From a virus, in the IMG/VR virus record IMGVR_UViG_3300025890_000039, positions 1 through 51,890 of that record: a stretch of 51,890 bases of DNA; one strand, given 5' to 3'. Both the position numbers and the translations under genes were made by a program. The notes below the pieces were generated by a model that saw only the letters and a list, made by a program, of their open reading frames with translations, was not told the origin of the DNA and searched no databases. Shown here piece by piece: positions 39,733 to 47,886 of the stretch (position 1 is the stretch's first letter; every line of letters starts with the position of its first letter).

Positions 39733-39930
39733 CTAACCCCCAAACTCTTTTATCATTTCTTTGCTTCTATCATACTTTCCATCTAAATCACTCATATCTA
39801 AATACCAACCCTTTTTACCATCTATGCCGACATTTATATGAGCAACAATCAGATTAGCTAAATCTTCATTACTTACCCTTTTCCTACCAGTATTATATTT
39901 ATCTAATATATTTTTTATTAGTTTTTTCAT
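39733..39930 (-). CDS. Small hypothetical protein
   Basis: 65 residues, helical and basic, starting MKKLIKNILDKYNTGRKR. It lies between the two GT4 genes. No family recognised. Confidence 0.65.
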   Translation of the reverse strand: MKKLIKNILDKYNTGRKRVSNEDLANLIVAHINVGIDGKKGWYLDMSDLDGKYDRSKEMIKEFGG

Positions 39931-39939
39931 ATTTAGTTC

Positions 39940-41331
39940 CTATACTTTGTGCATCTCGTATCTACTACGAGGTGTCCATTTATCTAATGCGTTATCCATA
40001 TGTTCTATAAATAAGTTAGACATAGCAGTTGCTGACATACTAGCATCGTCACTCATAACAAATTCATGACCTAACTTACCACATCTTTGTCTTTCTTTAT
40101 CTCCCATATCATACCACTCTTTTAGAGCATCAGCAAAATCTTCTGCTTTTGGTCTGTCATCAAAAATATATGGCGTTGGTATTGAACCTTGTAAACTTCG
40201 ATTGGATGGCCATACTGGTTTACACCACTCGCCCCAACTCAAATCATCATTGTCTTTCCATTTCTTATCGTCATGTAAAGTTTCAATCCAATCATAATCT
40301 TTATATGTTATAAGTTTATCTTTATATCTAAATCCACATTGGTCTTGTAACCCACCTGTAACATTTACTGATATTGGCGTACCACACATCAAAGATTCAG
40401 CAGTTCCTAAACCAAAGCCCTCATTGGAAGCCATATTGATTGTAACATCAGCCATATTATATAAATAACATAACTCCATATCACTTAGTCCTGAATGTGA
40501 GAATATAACATCATATTCCGAACAAATTGCTTCAACTACTGCTGGTAAATCTGTACCATTTGGGTCTTTGGGTGATGTGTGCATTACCAATAAGCATTTT
40601 TCAGCTTCTTTCTTTGGTAACATATCACAAAAATGTTTGTAAGCCATTATAACATCACCTGGTAGTTTTCTTCGAATATTTCTATTGTTCCAAAATACTA
40701 TGTATTTATAGTCTTTACCCATAGTGACTTTCTTCTTATAGTCCAAATACTTTTTATACTCTTTATGAGCAGAATCAATTGAGAAAAACTTATTTTCGTT
40801 TATTCCGTGTGGTATGTAGGTAGAGTCCCAATCTGTTCTTGGTTTATTTGTACATACCTTCTGTACTATATTATGAGTTTGTTTACTGATATTCATAATC
40901 AAATCACAAGACTCATAGAATGGTTCGTTCCATTTTGGATAAGGTAAGTCGTCCCATATATTATAATAGAAAATAGGAATTTCTTGTCTTATCTCATGCT
41001 CCATTTGATACAACCAGTCCCAAAATCTAGGGTCTGTGTAATGGAGTATAGCATCTGGCTTTTCTAAATGCATAACCTGTCTGAGCATATCTTGATTTCC
41101 ATAACCACTAACAGGATATAATCTAAGATAGCTATCTTTTATACCCATTTCTTTTTCTAATGATTCAGCCATATCAACAATCTTTCCCTCATCGGGATGT
41201 TTTATTGCTCCAGCAACTTGAGCCCAATCATAATGTTGTAGAGTCCCTATCACAAACTCACGAGACATAGTAGCAATACCACTATGCATTCTCAAATCAT
41301 CTGCTAATAATAGAATCTTTTTCTTAGCCAT
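39940..41331 (-). CDS. GT4-like glycosyltransferase
   Basis: 463 residues, GT-B fold. KKILLLADDLRMHSGIATMS, a middle IVFWNNRNIRRKLPGD, and NMASNEGFGLGTAESLMC with the catalytic E-x7-E. Compared with typical GT4, an extra acidic/aromatic insert lies near residues 355-400. Member of the glycan island; its stop lies just before 39930. Confidence 0.88.
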   Translation of the reverse strand: MAKKKILLLADDLRMHSGIATMSREFVIGTLQHYDWAQVAGAIKHPDEGKIVDMAESLEKEMGIKDSYLRLYPVSGYGNQDMLRQVMHLEKPDAILHYTDPRFWDWLYQMEHEIRQEIPIFYYNIWDDLPYPKWNEPFYESCDLIMNISKQTHNIVQKVCTNKPRTDWDSTYIPHGINENKFFSIDSAHKEYKKYLDYKKKVTMGKDYKYIVFWNNRNIRRKLPGDVIMAYKHFCDMLPKKEAEKCLLVMHTSPKDPNGTDLPAVVEAICSEYDVIFSHSGLSDMELCYLYNMADVTINMASNEGFGLGTAESLMCGTPISVNVTGGLQDQCGFRYKDKLITYKDYDWIETLHDDKKWKDNDDLSWGEWCKPVWPSNRSLQGSIPTPYIFDDRPKAEDFADALKEWYDMGDKERQRCGKLGHEFVMSDDASMSATAMSNLFIEHMDNALDKWTPRSRYEMHKV

Positions 41332-41464
41332 GCAAAACCTCTTTTTTCTTTGTTACTTTCTTTTTTTTAGCTGGTTCTAATTTTGCTTCAATTTTTGACA
41401 ACTTTGATTCTATTGATGATAATAAGTTTATCATAGAATTTAATACATTCTCTAAATCTTTCAT
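41324..41464 (-). CDS. 46-residue coiled-coil protein
   Basis: Starts MKDLENVLNSMINLLSSIES; heptad-like helix, then a Lys-rich tail. Its stop overlaps the start of 39940-41331 and its ATG overlaps the stop of 41464-41658. No family recognised. Confidence 0.62.
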   Translation of the reverse strand: MKDLENVLNSMINLLSSIESKLSKIEAKLEPAKKKKVTKKKEVLHG

Positions 41465-41658
41465 TATAATCTACTCCCACTTGGTTTTAAATTTTCCCAC
41501 TCGACTATTGTTTTTTTGAATGTCTCATCTTTCACATATAAGTCCATAGACCTATTGACAAGCTTTTGTAAAGTAAAGTTATCTTCTAAATTTGATATTT
41601 TAAATTTTTTATATAAATCATTCAACAACTTTACGGTAGTTAGTTTTACGTTATTCAT
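41464..41658 (-). CDS. Ribbon-helix-helix-like small protein
   Basis: 64 residues. VKLTTVKLLNDLYKKFK then FTLQKLVNRSMDLYVKDE resembles the beta-alpha-alpha fold of Arc/MetJ-type proteins as found in cyanophages (TLQKLVNR is a recurring piece). A DNA-binding regulator is plausible. Preceded by GGAG and by a predicted promoter at 41688-41715. Confidence 0.7.
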   Translation of the reverse strand: MNNVKLTTVKLLNDLYKKFKISNLEDNFTLQKLVNRSMDLYVKDETFKKTIVEWENLKPSGSRL

Positions 41659-41687
41659 AACTTTCTCCGTTTATATACATATATATA

Positions 41688-41715
41688 AATATACGAAACT
41701 AATTTATTATTACAA
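41688..41715 (-). promoter_or_regulatory. Promoter TTGTAA-N16-TATATT
   Basis: -35 TTGTAA (41715-41710), 16-bp spacer ending TTCG, -10 TATATT (41693-41688). The TCG before the -10 recalls the other phage promoters. Drives the small DNA-binding protein and perhaps the glycan island beyond it. Confidence 0.5.
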
Positions 41716-42100
41716 CTTTTTTTTCTCTTTTTGTAGCTTCATGCAAAGCACTTTCAGTACCCTTTGAAACCACATCTTTTGGTAAGAAAGCAACCATTAC
41801 ATCACAATATTCAGCTATCTGTTTATTTCTATGGTGGTAATGCCAAGTAGCATATTTCCTACCATAGTTATAACTTTCTAAAACACAGTGCTGATTATAT
41901 TGATAATGTTTTGGTGGAAACTCTGAGTAATTTACATCGAACTCTAAAGAATACTTTTTAGCATACCCATCAGCCCCATCTACTTGTCCACCACTTACAA
42001 CCTCTAATTCATTACCCCACTTTTGTTTTAGTTTGAAAACGAACTCTTGAATTTTTCTACGATTAGTATACTTTCTACTGCCTACTATTGCTACTTTCAT
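41699..42100 (-). CDS. SLOG-domain (DUF2493-like) nucleotide-binding protein
   Basis: 133 residues from MKVAIVGSRKYTN. VAIVGSRKY and VVSGGQVDGADGYAKKYSLE match the DUF2493/YspA-like SLOG superfamily; TESALHEATKREKKVVIIN ends it. SLOG proteins bind or sense nucleotide-derived molecules such as cyclic ADP-ribose and can be part of phage-host conflict. The MKVA start has AGGAATG upstream; a Met two codons earlier is also possible. Confidence 0.8.
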   Translation of the reverse strand: MKVAIVGSRKYTNRRKIQEFVFKLKQKWGNELEVVSGGQVDGADGYAKKYSLEFDVNYSEFPPKHYQYNQHCVLESYNYGRKYATWHYHHRNKQIAEYCDVMVAFLPKDVVSKGTESALHEATKREKKVVIIN

Positions 42101-42506
42101 AGTCATTCCTTTTTTGTTTTTTTGGTTTTTCGCCAGAGCAAAATACAGCACAATCAGAAAATGATTTCAGACATCCTATCAGCTCTTCAGGTGCTGTGTA
42201 GTTATGTACAAATCTTCTACCATCTCCCATTTGAGTATCATCGTCTTTTTTTATTATATCATACCATATAAAATCATTAGCACCTAACATTGGCGTAGAT
42301 TTTATAACTGTTCTGATATGTAATTTATCTTTATTATCATCAGCAAATCTTTGTATTGTATCTACATCTATTTCGCCCTCATTACACCAAAAGTTTAGAA
42401 AGAACGGCAATCTAATATGGCAGGTATCTATGTAGTTCATTATTAGTGCTTCATGATCAGTATTAATAAATTCTGATAGTTTCATTCGTAAAGATACTTT
42501 ATGCAT
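42075..42506 (-). CDS. Hypothetical protein
   Basis: 143 residues, alpha/beta, no recognised family; C-terminus basic and Ser/Asn-rich. Overlaps its neighbours. Confidence 0.65.
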   Translation of the reverse strand: MHKVSLRMKLSEFINTDHEALIMNYIDTCHIRLPFFLNFWCNEGEIDVDTIQRFADDNKDKLHIRTVIKSTPMLGANDFIWYDIIKKDDDTQMGDGRRFVHNYTAPEELIGCLKSFSDCAVFCSGEKPKKQKRNDYESSNSRQ

Positions 42507-43372
42507 TATTTTACTCCCGCGTCACATAAATCGGTTTGATTAAAATCACACCACTTGCAATTTTTCTTTGACGCCTCTTTACTATAAGTATGTTCAATAT
42601 TATATTCTCCTTCAGGAGTAAAGCATTCTTTAAGAAAAGAATCTAATCTTTGTACAACTTTATTTATCGATGGTTTACCATTAGCAGGTACAAACTTCTG
42701 AACTCTCTTTTGTGGAAAGTCTAAGTTCTCATATAACTTTCTCTTTACAATAAAGTATTCAACTTCTATTTTATCTAATGGATGATCATATTGTCTAGAA
42801 TAAAATTGCTTATACAACAATAGTTGGTCTGTTTTATTTCTATCAGCTTTTTGCCACTTGTTCCAACCCATAGTAGATGTTTTGATATCATATATTTTGA
42901 TTACATTTCTTACAGTATCTTTGATAACAATATCTAAGTATCCAATAAACTTTATATTATTTGGCATATCATAGTCTAACTTGACTTCAATTCCCAGTAA
43001 CTCATATCCCTTTTTACTGAAATATTGTCCTCTCCTCTTCTTTAGAAAATCTAATATTTCTGTACCATGCACATAAAATTCCACCATATCCTTTTCAGTA
43101 CAAAACATCTCACCACCATTTTGCTTGAGAGCAGACTCAAAGTTCTTCTTCATTCTCACTCTCAACAAATCTTCTAAGTCCAACGAATCGGCCTTTTTAG
43201 CAGTCTCTGTATACATTACATGCAAATATGTTTGTATTACTTCATGCATCGAAGTTCCAAAGAGTGTATGTATACTCTCTGTAAACTCTCTGTGTCCATC
43301 CACATACGCTGTTTTCCATCTATGGGGACATTGTGCCCACATTGAATATTGACTATAACTTATTCTTTTCAT
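42506..43372 (-). CDS. PD-(D/E)XK nuclease with Fe-S-type cysteine cluster (Cas4/AddB-like)
   Basis: 288 residues from MKRISYSQYSMWAQCP. GTSMHEVIQ provides the early His, FIGYLDIVIK the Asp, and KIYDIKTSTM the E/D-x-K core; four Cys (CP near residue 16 and CKWCDF...LCDAG at the C-terminus) form the Cas4/AddB-type iron-sulphur arrangement. Likely a recombination or end-processing exonuclease of the phage, in the same module as gp43/44/45/62. Confidence 0.88.
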   Translation of the reverse strand: MKRISYSQYSMWAQCPHRWKTAYVDGHREFTESIHTLFGTSMHEVIQTYLHVMYTETAKKADSLDLEDLLRVRMKKNFESALKQNGGEMFCTEKDMVEFYVHGTEILDFLKKRRGQYFSKKGYELLGIEVKLDYDMPNNIKFIGYLDIVIKDTVRNVIKIYDIKTSTMGWNKWQKADRNKTDQLLLYKQFYSRQYDHPLDKIEVEYFIVKRKLYENLDFPQKRVQKFVPANGKPSINKVVQRLDSFLKECFTPEGEYNIEHTYSKEASKKNCKWCDFNQTDLCDAGVK

Positions 43373-43491
43373 TAGTCCATCCACTTTCCGTGTTTTCTAA
43401 AATGCCATAGTCTATGTGTAAACATCTCCCACAGCAAACCAAATAGAGTATCCGATTCATATACTCCAGCTTTACATTCATATTTATACAC
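43372..43491 (-). CDS. 39-residue conserved-looking phage protein (GTG start)
   Basis: Begins with GTG (MYKYECKAGVYESDTLFGLL) and ends FRKHGKWMD. GGGGTAA overlaps the end of the upstream gene as ribosome-binding site. KYECKAGVYESDTLFGLL recalls a short protein I know from cyanophages; that match is from memory. Stop overlaps the next ATG (TAATG). Confidence 0.68.
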   Translation of the reverse strand: MYKYECKAGVYESDTLFGLLWEMFTHRLWHFRKHGKWMD

Positions 43492-43874
43492 TACTTACCC
43501 CACTTACCATTCTTTACGATTGTAGCCATAATACCATAGTTAGATACATCTAAGTAAGCATCTTCCATTGGTTCACCTTGTACTGCATTATCTCTACCAC
43601 TCATTAGTAAAGTTTTTAGTCTTTGTATTTTATCGTTCATACGAAACCATAAACCAGTAAGTGCTAGATGTACTTCTTCTTCGGTCTGTAATTGTGTTCC
43701 TACGGAAATATTACCAGGACCATAATCATGTTGCTTTTTTAGAAACAATTCGTATTGCTCTCTTTGTAACCTACGGAACTCTTTAGTCATTTCAGGCCAT
43801 TCTTTCTCCATCTGTTCGACTATAGGATGCTCTTCTGTATAAGATACACTTTTTGATTCTTTTATATTCTTCAT
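43491..43874 (-). CDS. DUF1599/Nmad1-like nucleotide-modification-associated protein
   Basis: 127 residues from MKNIKESKSV: GAGGAATAC precedes this ATG, while the Met six codons earlier would lie at the predicted transcription start of the promoter at 43898-43926. KKQHDYGPGNISVG, LTGLWFRMNDKIQRLKTLL and YLDVSNYGIMATI are the DUF1599 signature, a family linked to nucleotide modification in phages. Next to a Mom-like gene. Confidence 0.85.
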   Translation of the reverse strand: MKNIKESKSVSYTEEHPIVEQMEKEWPEMTKEFRRLQREQYELFLKKQHDYGPGNISVGTQLQTEEEVHLALTGLWFRMNDKIQRLKTLLMSGRDNAVQGEPMEDAYLDVSNYGIMATIVKNGKWGK

Positions 43875-43897
43875 GTATTCCTCATTTTCCATGCATG

Positions 43898-43926
43898 ATC
43901 TTACACATTTTTACTGTATAAGTCAA
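43898..43926 (-). promoter_or_regulatory. Promoter TTGACT-N17-TAAGAT
   Basis: -35 TTGACT (43926-43921), 17-bp spacer ending TGTG, -10 TAAGAT (43903-43898). Overlaps the last codon of the upstream gene and feeds 43491-43874. Confidence 0.75.
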
Positions 43927-44542
43927 GCTTTTTTATTTGTCTTTTGATTTTTTTATTTAGATAGTAAGTATAAATATGTTTTGGTTTTCTCTTCTTCCAA
44001 AATATATTTTCATCGCCAGCATCGTATCGTCTTTTTATTTCTCTGCTATATGGTCTGTGTATTTGATTCATAGACCTACTATGCATTTCTTTACCATCAA
44101 CTATCAATACTCTAGCACCAGCAGTTTCTCCTAAATAATCAAAGTTACTAGCTTTATATATTACACCTGAATGTCCATGGTGTTGGTCAGCAAAAGAAAC
44201 TACAACTTCTTTATCAGTATTTTGTTTTAGCCATCTAAGAGTCTTACCTATAAAGTAACTTTCTGTATTGGTTGGTGTGTCATCGATACAACACAATCTT
44301 CTTAGTTCTAAACATCTATTTGGATTGATTGGATTATACTTTTCAGCAGTTGCTGGCATTGATGGGTGTGCGTACATCATAGCCCCAATCATTTTTGGTA
44401 ACCCAAACGTACCCTCACCATATAACCCAAAGTGATATAAAGATTGTACACCATTTACATTATGTGAGTAATGGTACTTCTCTATAAATTGAACTAAGGA
44501 TTTTCTAGGTATTTCCTCTACAGCAAAATCCCTTACAGACAC
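43901..44542 (-). CDS. Mom-like DNA modification protein, copy 2 (divergent)
   Basis: 213 residues. IEKYHYSHNVNG, RLCCIDDTPTNTESYFIGKTL, SFADQHHGHSGVIYKASNF and GARVLIVDGKEMHSR match the Mom-like family but with more divergence than copies 1 and 3: no KHRYVYLLGNK tail and a shorter C-terminus. Might modify a different base or be a diverged paralog. Confidence 0.8.
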   Translation of the reverse strand: MSVRDFAVEEIPRKSLVQFIEKYHYSHNVNGVQSLYHFGLYGEGTFGLPKMIGAMMYAHPSMPATAEKYNPINPNRCLELRRLCCIDDTPTNTESYFIGKTLRWLKQNTDKEVVVSFADQHHGHSGVIYKASNFDYLGETAGARVLIVDGKEMHSRSMNQIHRPYSREIKRRYDAGDENIFWKKRKPKHIYTYYLNKKIKRQIKKLDLYSKNV

Positions 44543-45003
44543 TATATAAGTCCTAGCTTCCTTACTTCTTTTTCTTCTGTACCATATTTGAATAGTACAT
44601 CAGCTATCTCTGTTTGCCCACCAGCAGTCATTTCTAATACTTCGACAGCAGATACTGCTTGTTTTATACTTACTTGCATATCCTTAGCAATTATTTCATA
44701 AACCCATTTTGGATACTTCATTTTCTTATCTCCTTTGATATATTTTAGCCATTGTCTCCCCTTTGGAAAAATATTAGTATATAGTTTATACACAATTTCA
44801 GGCTCTAAATTATACTTTTGAACCTCATTCACTATGTCTATCCAATCCACCTTCATAGATAGAAAGCGATTCACCATATAATTAGACCAAGACTTTTTAT
44901 CTTCATCGGATATATCATTCCAATAATTTGGCTTTTGATGATCAGTTATTTGTTTTATGTGGTCAAATAGTGATTTAGCCTTCAGAGCTTTTGTCTTTGC
45001 CAT
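44542..45003 (-). CDS. 62: Clamp loader small subunit (gp62-like)
   Basis: 153 residues from MAKTKALKAKSLFD, with GGAGAGG before the ATG. WSNYMVNRFLSMKVDWIDIV, LPEIVYKLY-type segments and KYIKGDKKMKYPKW are typical of T4-type gp62, the small helical subunit that, with gp44, loads the gp45 clamp. Immediately downstream in transcription from gp44 and two small genes. Assignment from memory of family sequences. Confidence 0.82.
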   Translation of the reverse strand: MAKTKALKAKSLFDHIKQITDHQKPNYWNDISDEDKKSWSNYMVNRFLSMKVDWIDIVNEVQKYNLEPEIVYKLYTNIFPKGRQWLKYIKGDKKMKYPKWVYEIIAKDMQVSIKQAVSAVEVLEMTAGGQTEIADVLFKYGTEEKEVRKLGLI

Positions 45004-45223
45004 CTGCAAATACCTCTCCACAATTACCACAACTAAATACTTGAACAGGTACTATAGCTTCTTGACCAGTCGGAGACATTAGTGCTGATATTCTCTTTAG
45101 GAAGTAGCTTTGTATGTAAGAATAATTACCACATTTACATACAATATTTTCTGCTTGTGACAAATCAACAGTAACCTGTTGTTGTTGATTTCCACCTATA
45201 GGTTTCATTGGCTTCATACTCAT
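44975..45223 (-). CDS. Small zinc-ribbon protein
   Basis: 82 residues. VCKCGNYSYIQSYFLKRISA and SCGNCGEVFADG give CxC and CxxC pairs, a zinc ribbon. Located between gp44 and gp62 genes and overlapping gp62 by 29 bases. Could be a transcription coactivator-type protein, but function is unknown. Confidence 0.72.
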   Translation of the reverse strand: MSMKPMKPIGGNQQQQVTVDLSQAENIVCKCGNYSYIQSYFLKRISALMSPTGQEAIVPVQVFSCGNCGEVFADGKDKSSEG

Positions 45224-45426
45224 TATATTACCTCTAATATTCTAGACTCTTTTACAACCTTTACTTCAAATATGGATGGGCTATCCTTTAGATATTCATT
45301 TATCTTTGCTTCAGCTACACTAACAGCATCACAATCAACAAGATAATTGCGTCTTACTTTTTTTTCTTTTACACCATTCTTTGTCTGTATCTCCTCTACA
45401 AACATAACTTGTACTTCGTAATACAT
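45223..45426 (-). CDS. DUF4494-like protein
   Basis: 67 residues. YEVQVMF..., KKVRRNYLVDCDAVSVAEAKI match the DUF4494 pattern (YLVDA.S.TEAEARI), a family mostly seen in Bacteroidota and their phages. Beta-rich. Role unknown; useful as host clue. Confidence 0.75.
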   Translation of the reverse strand: MYYEVQVMFVEEIQTKNGVKEKKVRRNYLVDCDAVSVAEAKINEYLKDSPSIFEVKVVKESRILEVI

Positions 45427-45434
45427 TCGTACTC

Positions 45435-46358
45435 CTATTTTATTATTGTTAATAATTTTACCATTGTAGCCATAAAGTTTATCTCTTTATCCACTACGAC
45501 TATATCATCTCGCTGCCCTTCTGCTAATACTAAAATTGATTCAGCAGTATGTCCACTAGCCCAGTCATCTAACGTATCATATAACAACCTGAATCCATCA
45601 GAGAAATCAGTAACTTGACTGTCTGCTAATAACTTTCTTATCTTTTTGAAAGCATCCTTCTTATTATCATTTTTCAATATTTCAATCAATGTTAGTTTAT
45701 AATCATTCTCCATCAATGCCTGTTCATCGATAACTAACAAACCATCTACCACTTGCCTTTGAGCAGAATTTATAACTCTACGGATATCAGGATACCCCGC
45801 ATTTACCAAGCTAACGACATCATCCATCTTACAAGCAACTTCTTCTTCTTTCAATATATTGTTGAGATGAACAGCAACTTCTTTCTTTGATGGTGGTACA
45901 ATCTGAAATGATTGACAGCGACTTTGTATCGGATCAATTATTCTTTCTACAAAGTTACAAGTCAATATGAACCTACAATGTTTAGAGAAAGTCTCCATAA
46001 GGTTACGCAAAGCGGCTTGAGCGTTAGGTGTAATGTAATCACACTCATCTAATATTATTATCTTCATATCTTTGAATCCAATTGTAGAAGCAAAGTTACG
46101 AACCTTATTACGAACTGTATCTACACTATTCTCATCTGAAGCATTTATATATAGATAATCACATTCTATGCTATTTACCAACATCTTTGCTAATGTGGTT
46201 TTACCAGTACCAGCCTTACCAAATAATAATAAATGTGGCATATCACCACTTTTCAAATAAACATCTACCTTACTCTTTAGATGTTCATTACCAATATAGT
46301 TTTCTAATTTTGTTGGGCGATATCTCTCAACCCATAAACTATGTTCTAATCTTTCCAT
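45435..46358 (-). CDS. 44: Clamp loader large subunit (gp44)
   Basis: 307 residues. AAA+ ATPase: GKAGTGKT (Walker A, 47-54), ILDECD (Walker B, 102-107), sensor 1 ILTCNF, and the SRC arginine finger (146-148) typical of RFC/gp44. Five-subunit loader with gp62 opens the gp45 clamp using ATP. Full length. Confidence 0.95.
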   Translation of the reverse strand: MERLEHSLWVERYRPTKLENYIGNEHLKSKVDVYLKSGDMPHLLLFGKAGTGKTTLAKMLVNSIECDYLYINASDENSVDTVRNKVRNFASTIGFKDMKIIILDECDYITPNAQAALRNLMETFSKHCRFILTCNFVERIIDPIQSRCQSFQIVPPSKKEVAVHLNNILKEEEVACKMDDVVSLVNAGYPDIRRVINSAQRQVVDGLLVIDEQALMENDYKLTLIEILKNDNKKDAFKKIRKLLADSQVTDFSDGFRLLYDTLDDWASGHTAESILVLAEGQRDDIVVVDKEINFMATMVKLLTIIK

Positions 46359-47107
46359 TTGTTATTTTCCACTGTTATTTTAGTTATTGTAACATCATGT
46401 ACATAATTCTTAGGATAATCCATCATCGGATGTTTCATCATTTTTTTGAAGTGTCTATTTTCTCTTTTATTACCAAGAAAATAAATGTATCTATGTTTAC
46501 TAGCTTCTTTCTTCAACCAAAAGTCTCTTCCAATTGCTTTCTTTAGATTCTCTGGTGCAGCTGAACCATATTTAGAATACACACTTCTACTATGCATCCA
46601 ATCATCATCCTCATTTACTCTCAATGAGTATGTAGGTGCTAACTGAAAATCACCACATCCTTGGTATATCCAATTAGTGGCTTGATAGATAGCACCATCA
46701 TGACTCTGCTCTGGATCTGCGTATGAGATTAGAACCTTTATATTCTCTGCGAACTCTTTCATCCATTTGAAAGATAAAGATATTGCCAGTGATTCTATAT
46801 TCTTTCCATACCCATCGTGTATGAATAATCTAGTAAGTTCCAAAATATTTTTATTCTGTATAACCTCTTCTGAAAATATAGAACCGACAACTCTTCTTCC
46901 AACAGGAAAACCATAGCAAGCCACACCAATTAATTTTTCATTCTTATCAAAAAATTGATGTTGACTATCTTCTTCGTAAAATAACCCCAAAGGATACCTA
47001 CAAGAAGATAGTCTCCCACTATAATGATTCTTCTCAATCATATCTCTGGCTATTCGTTTATCGATTGGCCTGATAGATACTCTTGATTTATCTACATACG
47101 ATTCCAT
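46346..47107 (-). CDS. Mom-like DNA modification protein, copy 3
   Basis: 253 residues. IEKNHYSGRLSS, YGFPVG, ELTRLFIHDGYGKNIESL, SYADPEQSHDGAIYQATNW and KHRYIYFLGNKRENRHFK align closely with copy 1 at 15703-16455. Placed between the gp44 and gp45 genes; overlaps gp44 by 13 bases. Confidence 0.82.
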   Translation of the reverse strand: MESYVDKSRVSIRPIDKRIARDMIEKNHYSGRLSSCRYPLGLFYEEDSQHQFFDKNEKLIGVACYGFPVGRRVVGSIFSEEVIQNKNILELTRLFIHDGYGKNIESLAISLSFKWMKEFAENIKVLISYADPEQSHDGAIYQATNWIYQGCGDFQLAPTYSLRVNEDDDWMHSRSVYSKYGSAAPENLKKAIGRDFWLKKEASKHRYIYFLGNKRENRHFKKMMKHPMMDYPKNYVHDVTITKITVENNKWKD

Positions 47108-47824
47108 TTAGTCATTCGTCTCAGCTACTAAATAATACAAAGCATCATAGTCATCTACTTTGAATTGTATTCTAGCAAGCCCCTTTGACGAAATCTCAAG
47201 TGTAGCACTTTCACACTCTTTATTAGCAGTTAGAACATCTTTCAATAGATTGGAACTGAAAGCAACATTTTCTATTTTAGATAGTTGTTCTGTTTCAACA
47301 GGAATAGTAACCCTATTAGTGTTCATCTCTGCGTACCCAATAACTATCTTACACTCATCATCGGATGATAATACAGTAAAATTACCAGCATCAGGAAGAG
47401 CAGATACGCCTGATATAAACTTACTCATAAAAGACTTATCGACTTTTATCTTTAGTTCAAAATCAGGAACACTTTTCATATTAGGTGCTTGATTTATAAC
47501 AGATAAATCAGAAAGCATATAGTTTACATCTGATTTACTATCTGATACTTTTAGTGATACAGCCTTCTCACCAGCTTTCATCAAATCAATACTAATTTTA
47601 TCATTTAGTACTGAAAGTAACTTCACCAATTGTTCTGTGTTATAAACACCCATTTCAACCGAATCAAATGAAAAATTATCCATAGATAACTCTCCAAGTA
47701 AATTCTTATCACCAGTTATAAAACGAGTAGATAGTTTATTCCCATCACTCTTTAGTACAACTGATGAACAGTTTCCACTCAGATAGTATTTTTCAATGAA
47801 ACGTGTTATAGAGACTTTATTCAT
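47108..47824 (-). CDS. 45: DNA polymerase sliding clamp (gp45)
   Basis: 238 residues, length and layout of T4 gp45 (two beta-alpha-beta halves per monomer in a trimeric ring). DNFSFDSVEMGVYNTEQLVK, SLKVSDSKSDVNYMLSDLSV and the C-terminal IQFKVDDYDALYYLVAETND are characteristic. Tethers gp43 to DNA. AAGGAG upstream of the ATG; own promoter predicted at 47856-47884. Confidence 0.93.
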   Translation of the reverse strand: MNKVSITRFIEKYYLSGNCSSVVLKSDGNKLSTRFITGDKNLLGELSMDNFSFDSVEMGVYNTEQLVKLLSVLNDKISIDLMKAGEKAVSLKVSDSKSDVNYMLSDLSVINQAPNMKSVPDFELKIKVDKSFMSKFISGVSALPDAGNFTVLSSDDECKIVIGYAEMNTNRVTIPVETEQLSKIENVAFSSNLLKDVLTANKECESATLEISSKGLARIQFKVDDYDALYYLVAETND

Positions 47825-47855
47825 TATTTTTTACTCCTTATTTGTTAATATGATA

Positions 47856-47884
47856 TATACATATATATCAAAGTTATTTGTCAA
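47856..47884 (-). promoter_or_regulatory. Promoter TTGACA-N17-TGTATA upstream of gp45
   Basis: -35 TTGACA (47884-47879), 17-bp spacer, -10 TGTATA (47861-47856). The -35 overlaps the polymerase stop region. The surrounding 45 bases are an AT-rich inverted repeat TATATATGTATATATC. Confidence 0.5.
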
Positions 47885-47886
47885 AA

